22,984 bases of DNA. Source: Cudoniella acicularis. Its lineage: Eukaryota; Ascomycota; Leotiomycetes; Helotiales; Helotiaceae. The stretch is taken from assembly GCA_013054445.1 (NCBI GenBank), contig JAAMPI010000922.1, forward strand, positions 1-22,984, given 5' to 3'. The first letter of the stretch is position 1; each line of letters begins with the position of its first letter. A model generated the notes under the pieces. The model was not told the origin of the DNA. It was given only the letters and a program-made list of their open reading frames with translations, and did not search any database. Of the stretch, positions 1 to 10,845 are shown one piece after another. Made by a program: the position numbers and the translations under genes.

Positions 1-655
1 ACACTAATTCTATCGTAGGTATATAACGGCAATAAGTATATAGGGTGCTATTAGATATAGGTATAAAAGCCCTCTAGTCTTTATATATAGTATAGGCAAG
101 AGTAAAGCCTTAAAACAGGTTAATTACTTAGCTTAAGTCTTAGAGCTATATATTCTACCTATTATTAAGGCTTTTATAGCTATTACCTACCTTCTCGGGG
201 TAGAGCCTTTGTTTATAGAGGACGGCAACCCCGCTCATAGCCACAAATCTCACTATAATTACTGTTAACGCTTCCGTATAGCTCATAGCATTGTTTTAAT
301 GCCTCACCCCGGCAGTTCTCCTGATATGAATCTAATTGAGAAGTGCTGGCGACGCATTAAGCAGGCTCTACATAGAAGAGCGCACTAACCTACTAATAAG
401 GCTGAGATAGAAGCGGCAGTGAGAGAAGAATAGGCGGCAATACCACAGGAATAGATAAATAAGCTGATTTTAAAGCAAGAGTATTAGGTCACTATACTAG
501 TAGAGCGCTATAGGTGGTCTACTCCTAATTAGAAGCTGCTTTAATACCTAAATATTCGTGATGTTGGTGCAAAATGCCCTGTGCGCACAGACCCGTGCAT
601 CCGGGCTCGTAAGGTTAATACAAGTAACTGTGAGTTCAAATTTATAAAACATTAA
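1..655 (+). mobile_element. Decayed Tc1/mariner-type DDE transposase, 3' part only
   Basis: Translating the frame that contains position 218 gives a transposase tail: EDGNPAH (218-238, carrying the second catalytic Asp), then SSPDMNLIEKCWRRIKQ (about 314-364, with the third acidic residue at 338-340), then a C-terminal stretch ending near WSTPN (about 517-531). This is the C-terminal half of a Tc1/mariner-family integrase fold. The frame stays the same through the relic, but it is interrupted by many TAG/TAA codons and the upstream part is very rich in TpA. That pattern fits C-to-T mutation at CpA, as in RIP. The N-terminal half lies outside the window or is unrecognisable, and I see no convincing terminal inverted repeat. 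It cannot encode an active protein. Confidence 0.75.
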
Positions 656-1136
656 CAATATGTGTCGCTAAATTCAGTTTTCCTTATATTAAATTACTCT
701 CTCCGCAGGACCTAGATCCCAGGGCTTATATACCTCTGGATTGCACTTTTTCGTGTCACATTTAGGCTATTTTCTCAGCCTTGCTGTTAGCGCATTGGGG
801 CGTTCCTCAACGCCCGACTTGTTAGTAATCCTCACATAATATTCTATTATTATCTAGGCGCATTTTTATATGAGATCATACCGACGGATAGCCTAAATAG
901 AGGGTGAATATTTAATTCTGGCGAGCCTTTCTTGTCCTACAATCCTCTTTCTCCTTGAATCTTAACATTAACTATCTGCTTCGGCTTGCTTTCACTGGCT
1001 AGGTTTGTTATTGTTTTGACTAGCCCTCGAAGCCTCTTCCTTCCCGGCCTTGCCTCCAAAACGGTGTTCTCTGCTAAGGACACTATTCCACCTTATCAAA
1101 CACACAATTGAATGTTAACATCTCACTTATCTAACA
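656..1136. other. Intergenic region and probable promoter/5' UTR of the AAA gene
   Basis: There is no supported gene here. The stretch is AT-rich and becomes pyrimidine-rich from about 930. It ends in a CA-rich leader just before the ATG at 1137, as is usual upstream of ascomycete start codons. A 12-codon upstream ORF (1112-1147) overlaps the main start codon in another frame. No clear TATA box was seen. Confidence 0.5.
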
Positions 1137-3995
1137 ATGCCGAGTGATTCGATGTCGAGGAAAAAGAGGTTGTTCTCAAAACATCACCGCCCCAAGGAGC
1201 ATGCAAAATCACCATTAAGCTATCCTGAAACTTCTAGTGATACAGCGAGCCCCCGTATTGACGGCGTATCGTCCTACTTTGGACTGGGAAACCCCCCCAG
1301 CGAGCCCCTATGATGGTGCATCGTGCAACTTCGGACTGGGCAATCCCACGGCGAGTAATTCTACAGCCAAAAAGTCGCAACGATCGAAACAAACAGTCCA
1401 GCCTCGCTCATCTCAAGACTTGGACCTTGCAGCACCGGAGTGGTTTCTTGAAAACTGCGTAAAAACTGCGCAAGAGTTGACGAATTGCGAGATCCCTTTG
1501 GTGGTCCGGAATAACGTTTCACATGGCCAGAGTTCCGGGGAATGGATAAAGAGTCAGCCTGAGACAACCACCTATGAAATCGATGTAGCTGTATACGAGC
1601 CGCTGTTAAACGTCATTTCGCGCCCGAGAGCTGATGGGGCACATATGCACACTTCTGTCCCAACAAATGCTGGACTCTTCTCAAAAGAACTGATATATCT
1701 CCGTTTGCCGGAGGCCAAAGGCGGCACTCAATTCCTCAGAGCCATCGTAGAGCACTTCGCCAAAGATGCCGGGGCCGATCTCATTACTTTGAGCCATAAC
1801 GAATTCAACGATCTTGCAGAGCATTTCACCTTTTCGTGCAGAACAACCTCCGGAACTGGTAAGGGTAAAGCCCCCCAAAGCCATGAATCTATGTACACGT
1901 ATAGTGAGAACGGCAAGGTATAGTCCTATCCAGTACCGATGCAATATTTGCTAAAGATTCTATCATATAGGCTTATGATCTCGCGGACTTTTCGTTCACT
2001 GCCGTATTATCGTCACCGAATGCCAAGCGGGCACGAAGTCTCCCTCAAATCGATGTGCCTCCTAAAGTCCCCATCATAATTCACATACCAAAGACACCTT
2101 TCATACTTTATATCTCCGGAATGGGCTTCTTCGGAGGACTTCGCAGTACTATCGCTGAGGCTGTAGAGGACATTGTTGTTATAATGACACCGGATGAGGA
2201 GCCTAAGGGTAGTCCTGACTATAAAGAACTTGGCGTTTTCTCTATGAGATCTAAGGTGGAGATGAACGACACGGGCGAGGAGATAGACGACGCGGACTTC
2301 TTATCCAGCGCAAATGAAATCCCTCTTAAAGGCAGCTTTCTCAAACGCACCGCAAAAGATGAATATTGGGAACGCATGATCCTCGATGTATTTGACAAGG
2401 ACTCGAGAATGGAGATAATCCCCATGGCTCCTATTGTCAGCGAAATCCAAACAATCCTATTCGAGAAACACAAGAAGTTGGAGGGGTCTCACGAGCAAGA
2501 CAATTCTAGGTTATTAAAAAGATTGATCCGGCAAATTTCTTTTGAGCTTCGAAAATTGCCTATCGTCCAGCCATTTGCGGACTGGAGTTTTTTGGAGGGA
2601 ACGCACACCCAAAGGGAGCTTGCGAGCAAATATCTTCATGAGAACGAAGCAGTTAGTCTCGTCCACAATATTGGTCCAAACTCGAAGGAAGAAGAAGTGA
2701 GGGAAGCAATCCTCCGGATCGGACAAAAAAGGAAGTCTTTGGATGCTTGGAGTAATAGGGCCAACGACAAGAACAGGAGGAGCAAATGGTCAAATTTTCC
2801 AACTCAGGCGGAGACTAAAATCAATCAAATCGAAAAGAACCATAATTGGAAGTGGGAAAACTTCTACCTCGACCTCCTAATCAACCCCAACGATGTGGAA
2901 GAAGAGTGGCCACAGATCGTGCTCGAGCCGGACGTCAAAGAATCCATCCTACGGCAATTTCACCAGCACTCCAACAATGGTACGCATGCATACGGAATTC
3001 TGAAGAATAATTTTGTAAGAGGTGCTCTCCTTTATGGACCTCCAGGAACTGGTAAAACACACCTTGCCCGTGTGCTTGCACGAGAGACAAAACAAGTCAT
3101 GATATGCGCCTCGGCAGCAGATATCTTGAACCGCTACGTAGGAGAAACCGAAAAGGCAATTCAAGGGCTCTTTAACCTTGCACGGATTCTATCTCCTTGT
3201 ACCATTTTTATCGATGAAGCTGACGCTCTGTTTCAATCTCGAAAGTCTAATGACACAAGCTGGGAACGAAGTAAATCTAACCAGTTACTATACGAAATGG
3301 ATGGTCTAAAGAAATCCAAAACCCCACCACTCGTGATTCTGGCCACCAACTTCCCCAGCGAATTGGACCACGCCGTGCTTCGTCGTGTCCCTTGCCGTAT
3401 CTACATTGGCCTTCCATCTCCTGAGGCCCGGCATCAAATTTTTCAGATATATTTGGCTGATGAAATCCTCCATGCAGACGTCGACATTTCACACCTTGTC
3501 GATATGTCTAGGGGATATTCAGGCTCAGATATCCGAACGGTATGCGTTCAAGCTGCCCTTATTTGTGATACAATTATCGGCGAAGGTGCGAGAAGGCTAC
3601 TGAAGCAAAGACATTTCGATAGTGCATTTCAAAGAAGCGCACCCACCGTATCGAAGACAACCTTGGCCCAAGTTAGGACTTTTGCGAAAGAATTCAACCC
3701 TGCCGCCTTGGATTCTATCGACCATGTGGAAGATATGGATGGGACGACACCGAAGTTGCCTTGTATATGCAAATCTGGGCACTGTAGGCTTGATGAGATG
3801 GAGAACGGACGTTGCATGACTGGACGATATTCCAAACCAAGAGGGTTGCGCTTGGACTTAGCGTCTTCGGGGGCAAGCTCAAGAGAGAGCGACAGAAGTG
3901 AAAAAAATGGGCATGATCTATTCCGAATGTCTATCGGTAAGATCCTGGCTTGGAAATCCCAGTCCCGAAGTTTGCCTCAAGCTTCCTTCACTTAG
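1137..3995 (+). CDS. AAA+ ATPase, one intron, one-base frameshift in a C7 run
   Basis: ATP-dependent remodeller of the classical AAA type; the substrate is unknown. I start it at ATG 1137, which opens a basic N-terminus (MPSDSMSRKKRLF). Reading is lost in a C7 run at 1292-1298. Removing one C joins it to the frame that runs to 1917. A 53-nt intron (1918-1970, GTATAG..ATAG, CTAAAG branch-like) is phase 0 and leads into the frame ending at 3995. The corrected protein is about 934 aa. The N-terminal half has a conserved-looking segment LPEAKGGTQFLRAIVEHF (about 1711-1764). The AAA core has Walker A GPPGTGKT (3036-3059), Walker B ending IDEAD (3210-3224), a sensor-1-like LATNFP, and paired arginines in AVLRRVPCR. 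Similar fungal AAA proteins, as I recall them, end near FAKEFNPAALD (about 3679-3714); the reading frame beyond that seems to be foreign HET sequence. The family assignment is certain, the integrity is not. Confidence 0.8.
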
Positions 3996-5487
3996 AGAGT
4001 TTCTCAACTCAATAAGTGAAACCAAGATGGGCGATTTTGACCAGATGCTACGGGGGAAAACGTTCACGGGGACGGAAGCATCCCATTCGCTTTGGACAGT
4101 ATCATCCAATTTGTTCTCTGTCCCATACTGGGAACGCTTATGGATTATACAAGAGGTCGCCCTTGCACCCTCAGTGCTGTTCTACTATGGTGAGGAGGCT
4201 TTGACCACAGCCGAGACTCTCAAACTTGGCTATTTGACTTCAAGAGGCTTGATAACGCGAAAACTTGAGAGTGACATTGAGTCGGATGCCTACGTTAATG
4301 TCACCCTTAATATCTCGCGCGCGTGTCACCGCCTTTACCAACTACGTCCACTATTTGACTCCAAGTTCCCAGAAAAGCCGCGTTTAAATGGTCCAGATTT
4401 AGTTCGACTCGCCCAGAGCTCTAAAGCAACAGATCAGCGAGATAAAGCATTTGGCTTAATATCTCTACTTCCGGACTCAATTGCTACGCGAATTGAACCC
4501 AACTATGACCCGTCATTTAGTGCGGAGAGTGCCTTTACGATGTTCTGGAAGGCATGCTTCGAAGCGGAAGGGATGGGCTCTTTGGCCGGAATTACAAAAC
4601 GCCCTTCCTTGGCATTAAACCTCCCCTCGTGGGTTATAGACCTTGGGGCAAAGCTAGATATGACTGAAACTACTTTGATGGCATCACGTAGTAGAATCCA
4701 TGCGGCCAATTTAGACTTACCGATAAAAGGGCCGTCATTCTCTGACAACAATCGTTTGTTGTTCTGCGACGGCGTTATCGTGGACACGATAGGCTCCCTG
4801 GGAGCTGTACGGGGATGGATTCCAGAGTTAGGAAGTGAAGTGTTCTCGGGGGCCAAGATAGGAAAGGCAAGGGACTCAACACTAGCTGCAACTGTAAATC
4901 GCGACTGGAAGTTGACGCTCGCCCGTGTTCTCACCCAGGACAGCAATTTCGAGTTTTCCGAACTTCCCTCGGTTCTAGACATTCCATGGGTGGACAAAAG
5001 TGAAGTAGTGGACAAAATAGTTGCCGGGGATACAGGTGTGGGATATTATGAGTTTTCCGAAGAGGACAAGCATTGGCGAAGGCTTTACAAACTGACTCCG
5101 CTCAGCAGCATTTTCTCTGGCTCCCTCTATGGGAACGAAGAATTCGACATAGGAGGCAAGCCTCTCAAAAGTTATTTCACCTCAACCGACACTATTTGCC
5201 CTAATCCGGCGGATTTTATGGAACTTGCACACGACTTGATGGGAGGCCTGACGGGCAGTCGCTTGTTTACATCACAAGATGGATTACTTGGGACGGTACC
5301 AAAACATGCGAGGCTCGGTGACAAGATTGCGATTCTCTCAAGTTGCGATATGCCTATTGTTCTTCGACCCAATGGAAAATATTATGTGCTGATTGGTTAC
5401 TGTTTCGTCGAAGGTCTTATGAGGGGTGAGGTCGCAAGGGGTATTAAGAACGGTCAATTTCAGATTGAAACACTTATAATTTGTTAG
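3862..5487 (+). pseudogene. HET-domain protein lacking its N-terminal part
   Basis: HET proteins trigger incompatibility-type cell death in fungi. The open frame from 3862 enters the HET domain midway: VKKMGMIYSECLSVRSWLG is the conserved part that follows the central CINQ motif. It is followed by YWERLWIIQEV (4126-4158) and then DQRDKAFGLISLLP (4432-4473). The C-terminal half runs to 5487 and ends in the usual HET tail (GDKIAILSS, IVLRPNGKYYVLIGYCF). There is no usable ATG, the frame is closed by TAG at 3859-3861, and the first block expected of a HET domain (an ALSYxWGD-like motif) is missing. Degraded HET-like residues continue upstream in the AAA reading frame (about 3735-3880; LRLD where LWID is expected). 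The domain may therefore be fused to the AAA gene and frameshifted near the G5 run at 3869-3873. It is probably non-functional unless a splice form I cannot see restores it. Confidence 0.75.
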
Positions 5488-7383
5488 TTTAATCGTGGGC
5501 CACCTCCTAATTGCAAGTAGTCTAGTAAGTATGGTTGTTAACAGTATACTGTCCTGAAATTTATTTTATTACCACGATACGCTATAACAAGCGATTAATC
5601 TTCACTTCGAGCACTTACCCCTCACCTACCTGGCCGCAGTCTAGGACACTTTATTGCGAGGCTCGCTGATTATTATGTTGTTGGTCGCAGCTCACGATGC
5701 CAACGAACGCACGACGAACAAGGCATCTGACTTGAGCTAGCACTTTAAGATGATGATTCCGCTGCGTCATGACCTATTAGCATGCTTAGGACTCATGGCT
5801 CAGCTTAGGTTAAAACCGCTACTGCTCGGGTCTAGACGGAAATAGACTTTAGTGAGGTCAAAATTCGTTATAGACTTATACTACTCACTATATATATAAT
5901 AATTAAGCAGGTCTGCCAATCTCGAAGAGCAGTAGAGCTTAGTAACGAGGGAAGGGTACATGTACAAAGAAGGATATCAGATGAAGCCGGACTGACAACG
6001 GAAGTTTGCTGCCTTACTGCCTAATATATTCTTAATTATGGCAGGTTATTCGGCCAGTGGGAGAGTCGCATGAATTGTTGGTGTAGCGCGAGCAGAATCG
6101 GACGAGGCACCTAATTAGATATGCGAATTTAGATTTTCGTAGGTTTCTTACTTGTTATCACGTGATTCTAGTTCACGTGTTCTCGGGCCGTATGAATAAT
6201 GTTAGAAATAGCGGTTCAGAGCCCTTGGGACTCACGTGATACCGCGCTAGCGTTAGCGATCTAGTCATAAATAGCTTGCTCCCTATAGTCAGAATCAATC
6301 AAGTCGTCAACTCTAACCATATTTTGTAACAAATAACTCGGTGCCTGCGCGTAGGCAGGCGGGCGATCTGACAAAACGGTAACTTGTGATTGGCGCAAGA
6401 CAACGTTCTTTGTGTCGGGTCATCTTTCCTCAGACTCTCGGCTCAGTCACGTGATAAAATTGCCTAATTGGTCGGTGGGGGCACTTTTTGCACAATACTA
6501 TCTTCCTTTTAGTCAGATCATTGCCTAGTTGGTCGGTGAGGACCTCGTTTGCACAAGACTATCTTCCTTTTAGTTAGATCATTTGCGATTAGATTAGGGT
6601 ACCTTCTGGTGCTTGATAGGACCACCGTGGTTAGATCCTGCACCAACACCGGTTCTTGTGCCCGCCCTGAATGCGCGCCCGAGCTGTCACCTCTCTTGTT
6701 TAACATGCACTTCAGCCGGGCGTTTAGATGCATACCTAGTGGATTTTGCCGAGCCACAGGGAAAGTTCAGGCCTAGAAGAAGTGCATTGCCTCGTGTGAG
6801 AGTGCCGACGGCTACTGGGGAATCTAAGATATATGATATAGCCTTCTGGGGTTGGAAACATTTGTGACCTGCCAGCAATGGGCTCGGGGACTACTATAGC
6901 ATCGCGAAAGGAGTACAATCTATGCTTTAACGCTCATTAACTCTTGAATTACAGCCTTGCATGGAGGCTTCTGTTGAAGTAGTTGCAAAACAGAATCCGA
7001 ATCAGTTCACCGAAATCGTGGCATTGGTTAATTACAGTCTGCTCTTTCGATAGGTTTCATTCTACCCTGACTCCTTGTGCGCATTCTGGGTCATTTTATT
7101 GGGAAGTCCAATAGATTGTGGGAGATAAGGGTATGGCTTGCTTTATGTAGGCAAAGCTGGAATAATACGCCTCGAACGACTGCGCCTCCACCAGCAGCCT
7201 CATTTAGTCGCATTCTTTCCTTTCCAGCACTCTCTCCACTTTCTCCTCACTCAATATCCAAGCAATGAGGAACCATCGAAATCTATCACATATGAATATT
7301 TAGTTGCTAGGCTGAAAAGCGTTTCAATCTCATTGACAATCAGTAGCATTGGCGGAACTGAAATTCGTCGCCCAACCAACGCC
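5488..7383. other. Gene-poor interval with CACGTG sites and a tandem repeat
   Basis: I find no gene I can support in 1.9 kb. The first 500 bp have TpA-rich patches (around 5860-5910) that suggest mutated repeat DNA. CACGTG occurs at 6159, 6174, 6233 and 6448. A 61-bp tandem duplication lies at 6459-6580. Between about 7190 and 7265 a CT-rich tract followed by ACTCAATATCCAAGCA resembles a fungal transcription start and leader for the large gene downstream. An ATG at 7265 opens only a 12-residue reading frame (to 7303), either a uORF or a first exon I cannot resolve. Confidence 0.5.
6459..6580. repeat. Tandem direct repeat, 2 x 61 bp
   Basis: Two abutting copies, 6459-6519 and 6520-6580, align without gaps at 52 of 61 positions. 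Both begin ATTGCCTA and end AGATC, and both contain CTATCTTCCTTTTAG. Five of the nine mismatches cluster in the middle of the unit. It lies six bases after a CACGTG site. Confidence 0.9.
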
Positions 7384-10300
7384 ATGAGCAATACAATTAG
7401 TCGAGTCACGGCAGCGATGACTGCTATCTACAATGAAAATTCTGTCTCTTTGGCAAACCTCAACGTCGATTTTACACTCATCAAGCTAGAGGCCCCGTCA
7501 GAGTTTCTAGGCGTAGGACAGATGATCTCGCACAGCAGAAAGCGTTCGGCCGAAGATGGATCAGTCCACAAGGCCGCACGGAAGCTCGGCGCCCTTTTGC
7601 TTCGAAGATGCCCAGCACACCGGAGCTTTACAGGGCATACGGTAAAAGAGTCTCCGAGATATCTCAATCAGCAACCGCCAATCCACAGCCGACACCGAAA
7701 GATGGTCTCTTCGCGAGCTACGTAGGAGCAGATTTTACGAGCTTATGGGCTGCAGTAGCTTCTGGTGAAGGAGCGATTGGAGTACACCTTCTTGCTTGTA
7801 TGCTTGCTAGAATGTGGAACGGGCCAGAAGCGACTTCAGTATGGGATGAGCTGGTGACGAAACGGAAAGAGGAGATCAGTGAGGAGGTGGAGCGTGCTGT
7901 ATACCCGTCAAAATTCGATGCAGACGTTTGCGTAAGCACACAAGAATTGACACGGGATGAACTTGCACGTTGGGACGCAAGTGCACGCTCCTGGATTGAA
8001 AGTGCGGACAAGGCCAAAGTACGAGAGCATAAGCAGCTCATTCTTATGCTGGACAATATTAATGTCCCCGTCAATAGCGAGAAAAGCGTTTACAGCAGCG
8101 TAATGGCTGCATGGTCGACGGCCCTTGTAGCAATGGATTGCTTAGTAAGAGGAATCCCATAACAAGTCCAAGATGCTGCGGCTTTACTCGGTATGTCCTC
8201 CTGGCACTTGTATCCAGACTTGGTCATTCTGGGTACAGTGACTGCTGAAGTAAAGCAGGGGGATCAACTGTTTCTCCCCACCGCCCTACTCACTCTAGGG
8301 CTTCAATTCGCCGACAAATCGCACCAAAGCGTCTCATGGTCGCTTCCATTGGCTCATATGAGATATTACGGCCACCCGGTTTGGTCGCAGCGGGCTTTAG
8401 GTCAAAAGAACTCTCGGATTTCGATGGATGAGTTTGCATATATTGTGCTTGGCGCTGTCTTCGGAGGGTGGATGGAATATGGTCGAAGCACAGACGAGGG
8501 TCTTTCTTGGCTTTTAAAGCTCTTGGAGCTCCTGGACAAGTTCTCCCAGAGTACGAAAGAGCCATGCGTCATAGGAGAAATGCTGCCGAATTTTGATGTG
8601 ACGGCAGAAACGCCGTGGGAAAATATTCCACTTCACATACGAGCACGCCAAATCTCAGATCCATCCACATGGATGGGGTGGCTCTTTATTGCAACTCAGC
8701 GAATCATGGATAGCAAGGGAATTGAAAGGCAAACGGCAATGCAGCTAGTTGCTCTCGGTCGTTGCCGAGCCGACATGCTGTGTCCCAATTACGATCGCCC
8801 ACTCCCCCTGTTTGGTCTATCAGACCCCTTCGTTCTGATCCATATAATATCTGACGAAGACCTGCAGGTCAAAATATTACGACACATTGCCAGAAGGCTC
8901 AAACTCAACAACACAACACATATCATAAGGTACCGCCACAATCCCAGCCTGAAGAATGCAAAGGAAAACCCGGGTCCATTCTTTGAATTTGCAAGTGTGT
9001 TACCAGTGCTAAAGGGCAAAATACGGGAGAACGACGAAGCAGGTGATCACCAAGATCGAGGCTCCAGCAGCTACGCTCGTTGGCTACCAATAGGAACACG
9101 TTATGACCCCTCTATCAACCAGGCTGTGGGCTGTGTTTGTGAGATTGGGTGCTCAGAGGATTGCCCGTGCCTTGTAGAGTCGAGAGAATGTTCTCTTCTC
9201 TGCAGGGGGCACTATCAGACTGGCCTTCTGAAGTCATGCGGGATTAAGAATCATCACCGGATGCTTATGAATGAAAAGAGATCCAAACACGTCATTAACT
9301 ACGGAGAAATCTGTCTTCCACTTTACGACTTTTTCGACTATGCGAGTGGTGAGATTTGCATTAAGCAAGGCTGTTGTCGTTCATATGACGAAGAGATGAA
9401 CGATTTATGCCAAGAAGGTCCCTCGCGAATGATGGAAGGCTCCGAGCTTCTCGAACTTGTCCTTGGGACTCATTCTGAATGTGGAATCTATGCATTCACG
9501 CATCCACGCATCAGTCACATATCATCTGACACAAACCTCCCACGAGCGGGAGATTGCATACCTACTGAAATTATGGAGACTGCCCTACGGCCGGAAGTGT
9601 TACAACTCGGACCTCTCATCGATTGGTTGTCGTATTTTAATCAGAAGGAACTAAAAGTGGACATCCCAGAGAATTCATATTCGACCGCAGCAAGGCGCGA
9701 TGAATATGGAATATATACTATTTCCCTTAGAGCAAGTGCCTCAGCTGCAGAAGTGTACAAGTTGCTGCCGGGGGCAACAGTATCAACCTCAATCGCTTCT
9801 CGCCAGCTGTGGCTATCAAAATGGTTACGGCCCGAGTCTAAGAACAGAACTGATGAGACCCATCTTTTCTGGAACCAACAACTTTTCAGGGGTCAAGCTT
9901 TAGCTTGCATTGCAATGTTTGATTCAGGGACATATGATCTTAACCCCGAGGTTTTAAGCAAGGTTTTCGCATTATCTTCAGGCAATTCCATCTATGTAGC
10001 GGCTCCACTACTTTGTGATCCGCATGAAATCCCACTGGAACGCGAAGTACGACGTGTCGTGGGGAATATTGGTCGCCCCGGCTTAGCTTTTTTAGTTCCC
10101 CCAACGGAACCGAAGAGGCAAACTCAACAATGAGAGCTGGATGCACATCAATCATGTCCCTTTCGATGGCAAGATCGAGGACTGTTTCCAGCAGACAACA
10201 ATTCATCTTGGTTTTACAGCCTACAATCTACCACTCTGCGATGGCTCTCAGGGCGATAACATAATCGATCGGCCCGCATCACTTGTCGAAACGATTATTT

Positions 10301-10845
10301 CTGTGCACGACCGTGGGCAGTGGGTCGCTGATCTAGATATAATATCTGCACTAGAGCGCGGCAGGTTGGATGAGAACCCAGAAAATCGCTACGGACTTCC
10401 AACTCTGGGTTTTCTAAAGTCGACAAGCTCTGATGGGAGCTTATCTGTTCGTTGGGAAGACCATTTAAATGGACCAGTCTCTTTCCGAAAGCTGCAAGAG
10501 AATGAAATCAACCCCATCCGCCTTGACTGTACTTGTCAAACTATCGGGAACAACTTTAAGAAGCGGAAACATCTTTCTCGCTTTGATGAGGTTTTTCGCA
10601 GTGGAAGACCACACTTCACTTCTGTGGACAACTGGGATGAATTTCTGGAGGCACCGTCGGATGGCATTCTTGTTATTCGTGCTCATGAAAATTGGCTAGC
10701 AAGACTAGCCTTCACAGTTTTAAGTGTCAACCGCGGGGTCAGAACCATTGTACTTCCGAATGACGTTTGCTGGGCGTGCTGCAAGACATCTATGGAAGAT
10801 GCTCAAGGAGATTCAAAGACCGACTTACTGTTTCTCGTTTGTTAG
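7384..10845 (+). pseudogene. Very large uncharacterised fungal protein with three disabling lesions
   Basis: I start it at ATG 7384 (MSNTISRVTAAMTAIYNENS). The frame is interrupted near 7600-7610, where one base appears to be missing: ARKLGALLLRR in one frame continues as PSTPELYRAYGKRVSEISQ in the next. A TAA at 8160-8162 lies between VRGIP and QVQDAAALLG. It is in the frame that continues through SSWHLYPDL (8196-8222) to 10133. One extra base at about 10110-10131 then shifts reading to the frame that carries SWMHINHVPFDGK and ends at 10845. The restored length would be about 1150 aa. I recall similar long hypothetical proteins in other ascomycetes, with the WHLYPD stretch and a C-terminal part ending in an LPNDVCWAC-like motif, but I know of no function or named domain. 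A cysteine cluster (9132-9203; C-x-C-x3-C-x3-C-x-C-x6-C-x3-C) could bind metal. There are no membrane segments or signal peptide. It is inactive as written, unless the indels are sequencing errors. Confidence 0.7.

Noticed and set aside
3763..3861. Intron joining the AAA frame to the HET frame
   Set aside because: The GTATAT..TTAG pair returns to the AAA frame, not the HET frame, so it does not produce a fusion protein.
4503..5015. Minus-strand 170-codon ORF
   Set aside because: Antisense to the conserved HET C-terminal region.
6613..6867. Plus-strand 84-codon ORF ending KIYDIAFWGWKHL
   Set aside because: It looks somewhat protein-like but has no ATG at its start, no partner exon and no family I recognise.
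8144..8216. Intron that would remove the TAA at 8160
   Set aside because: It would also remove most of the SSWHLYPDL block, which appears conserved in the family.
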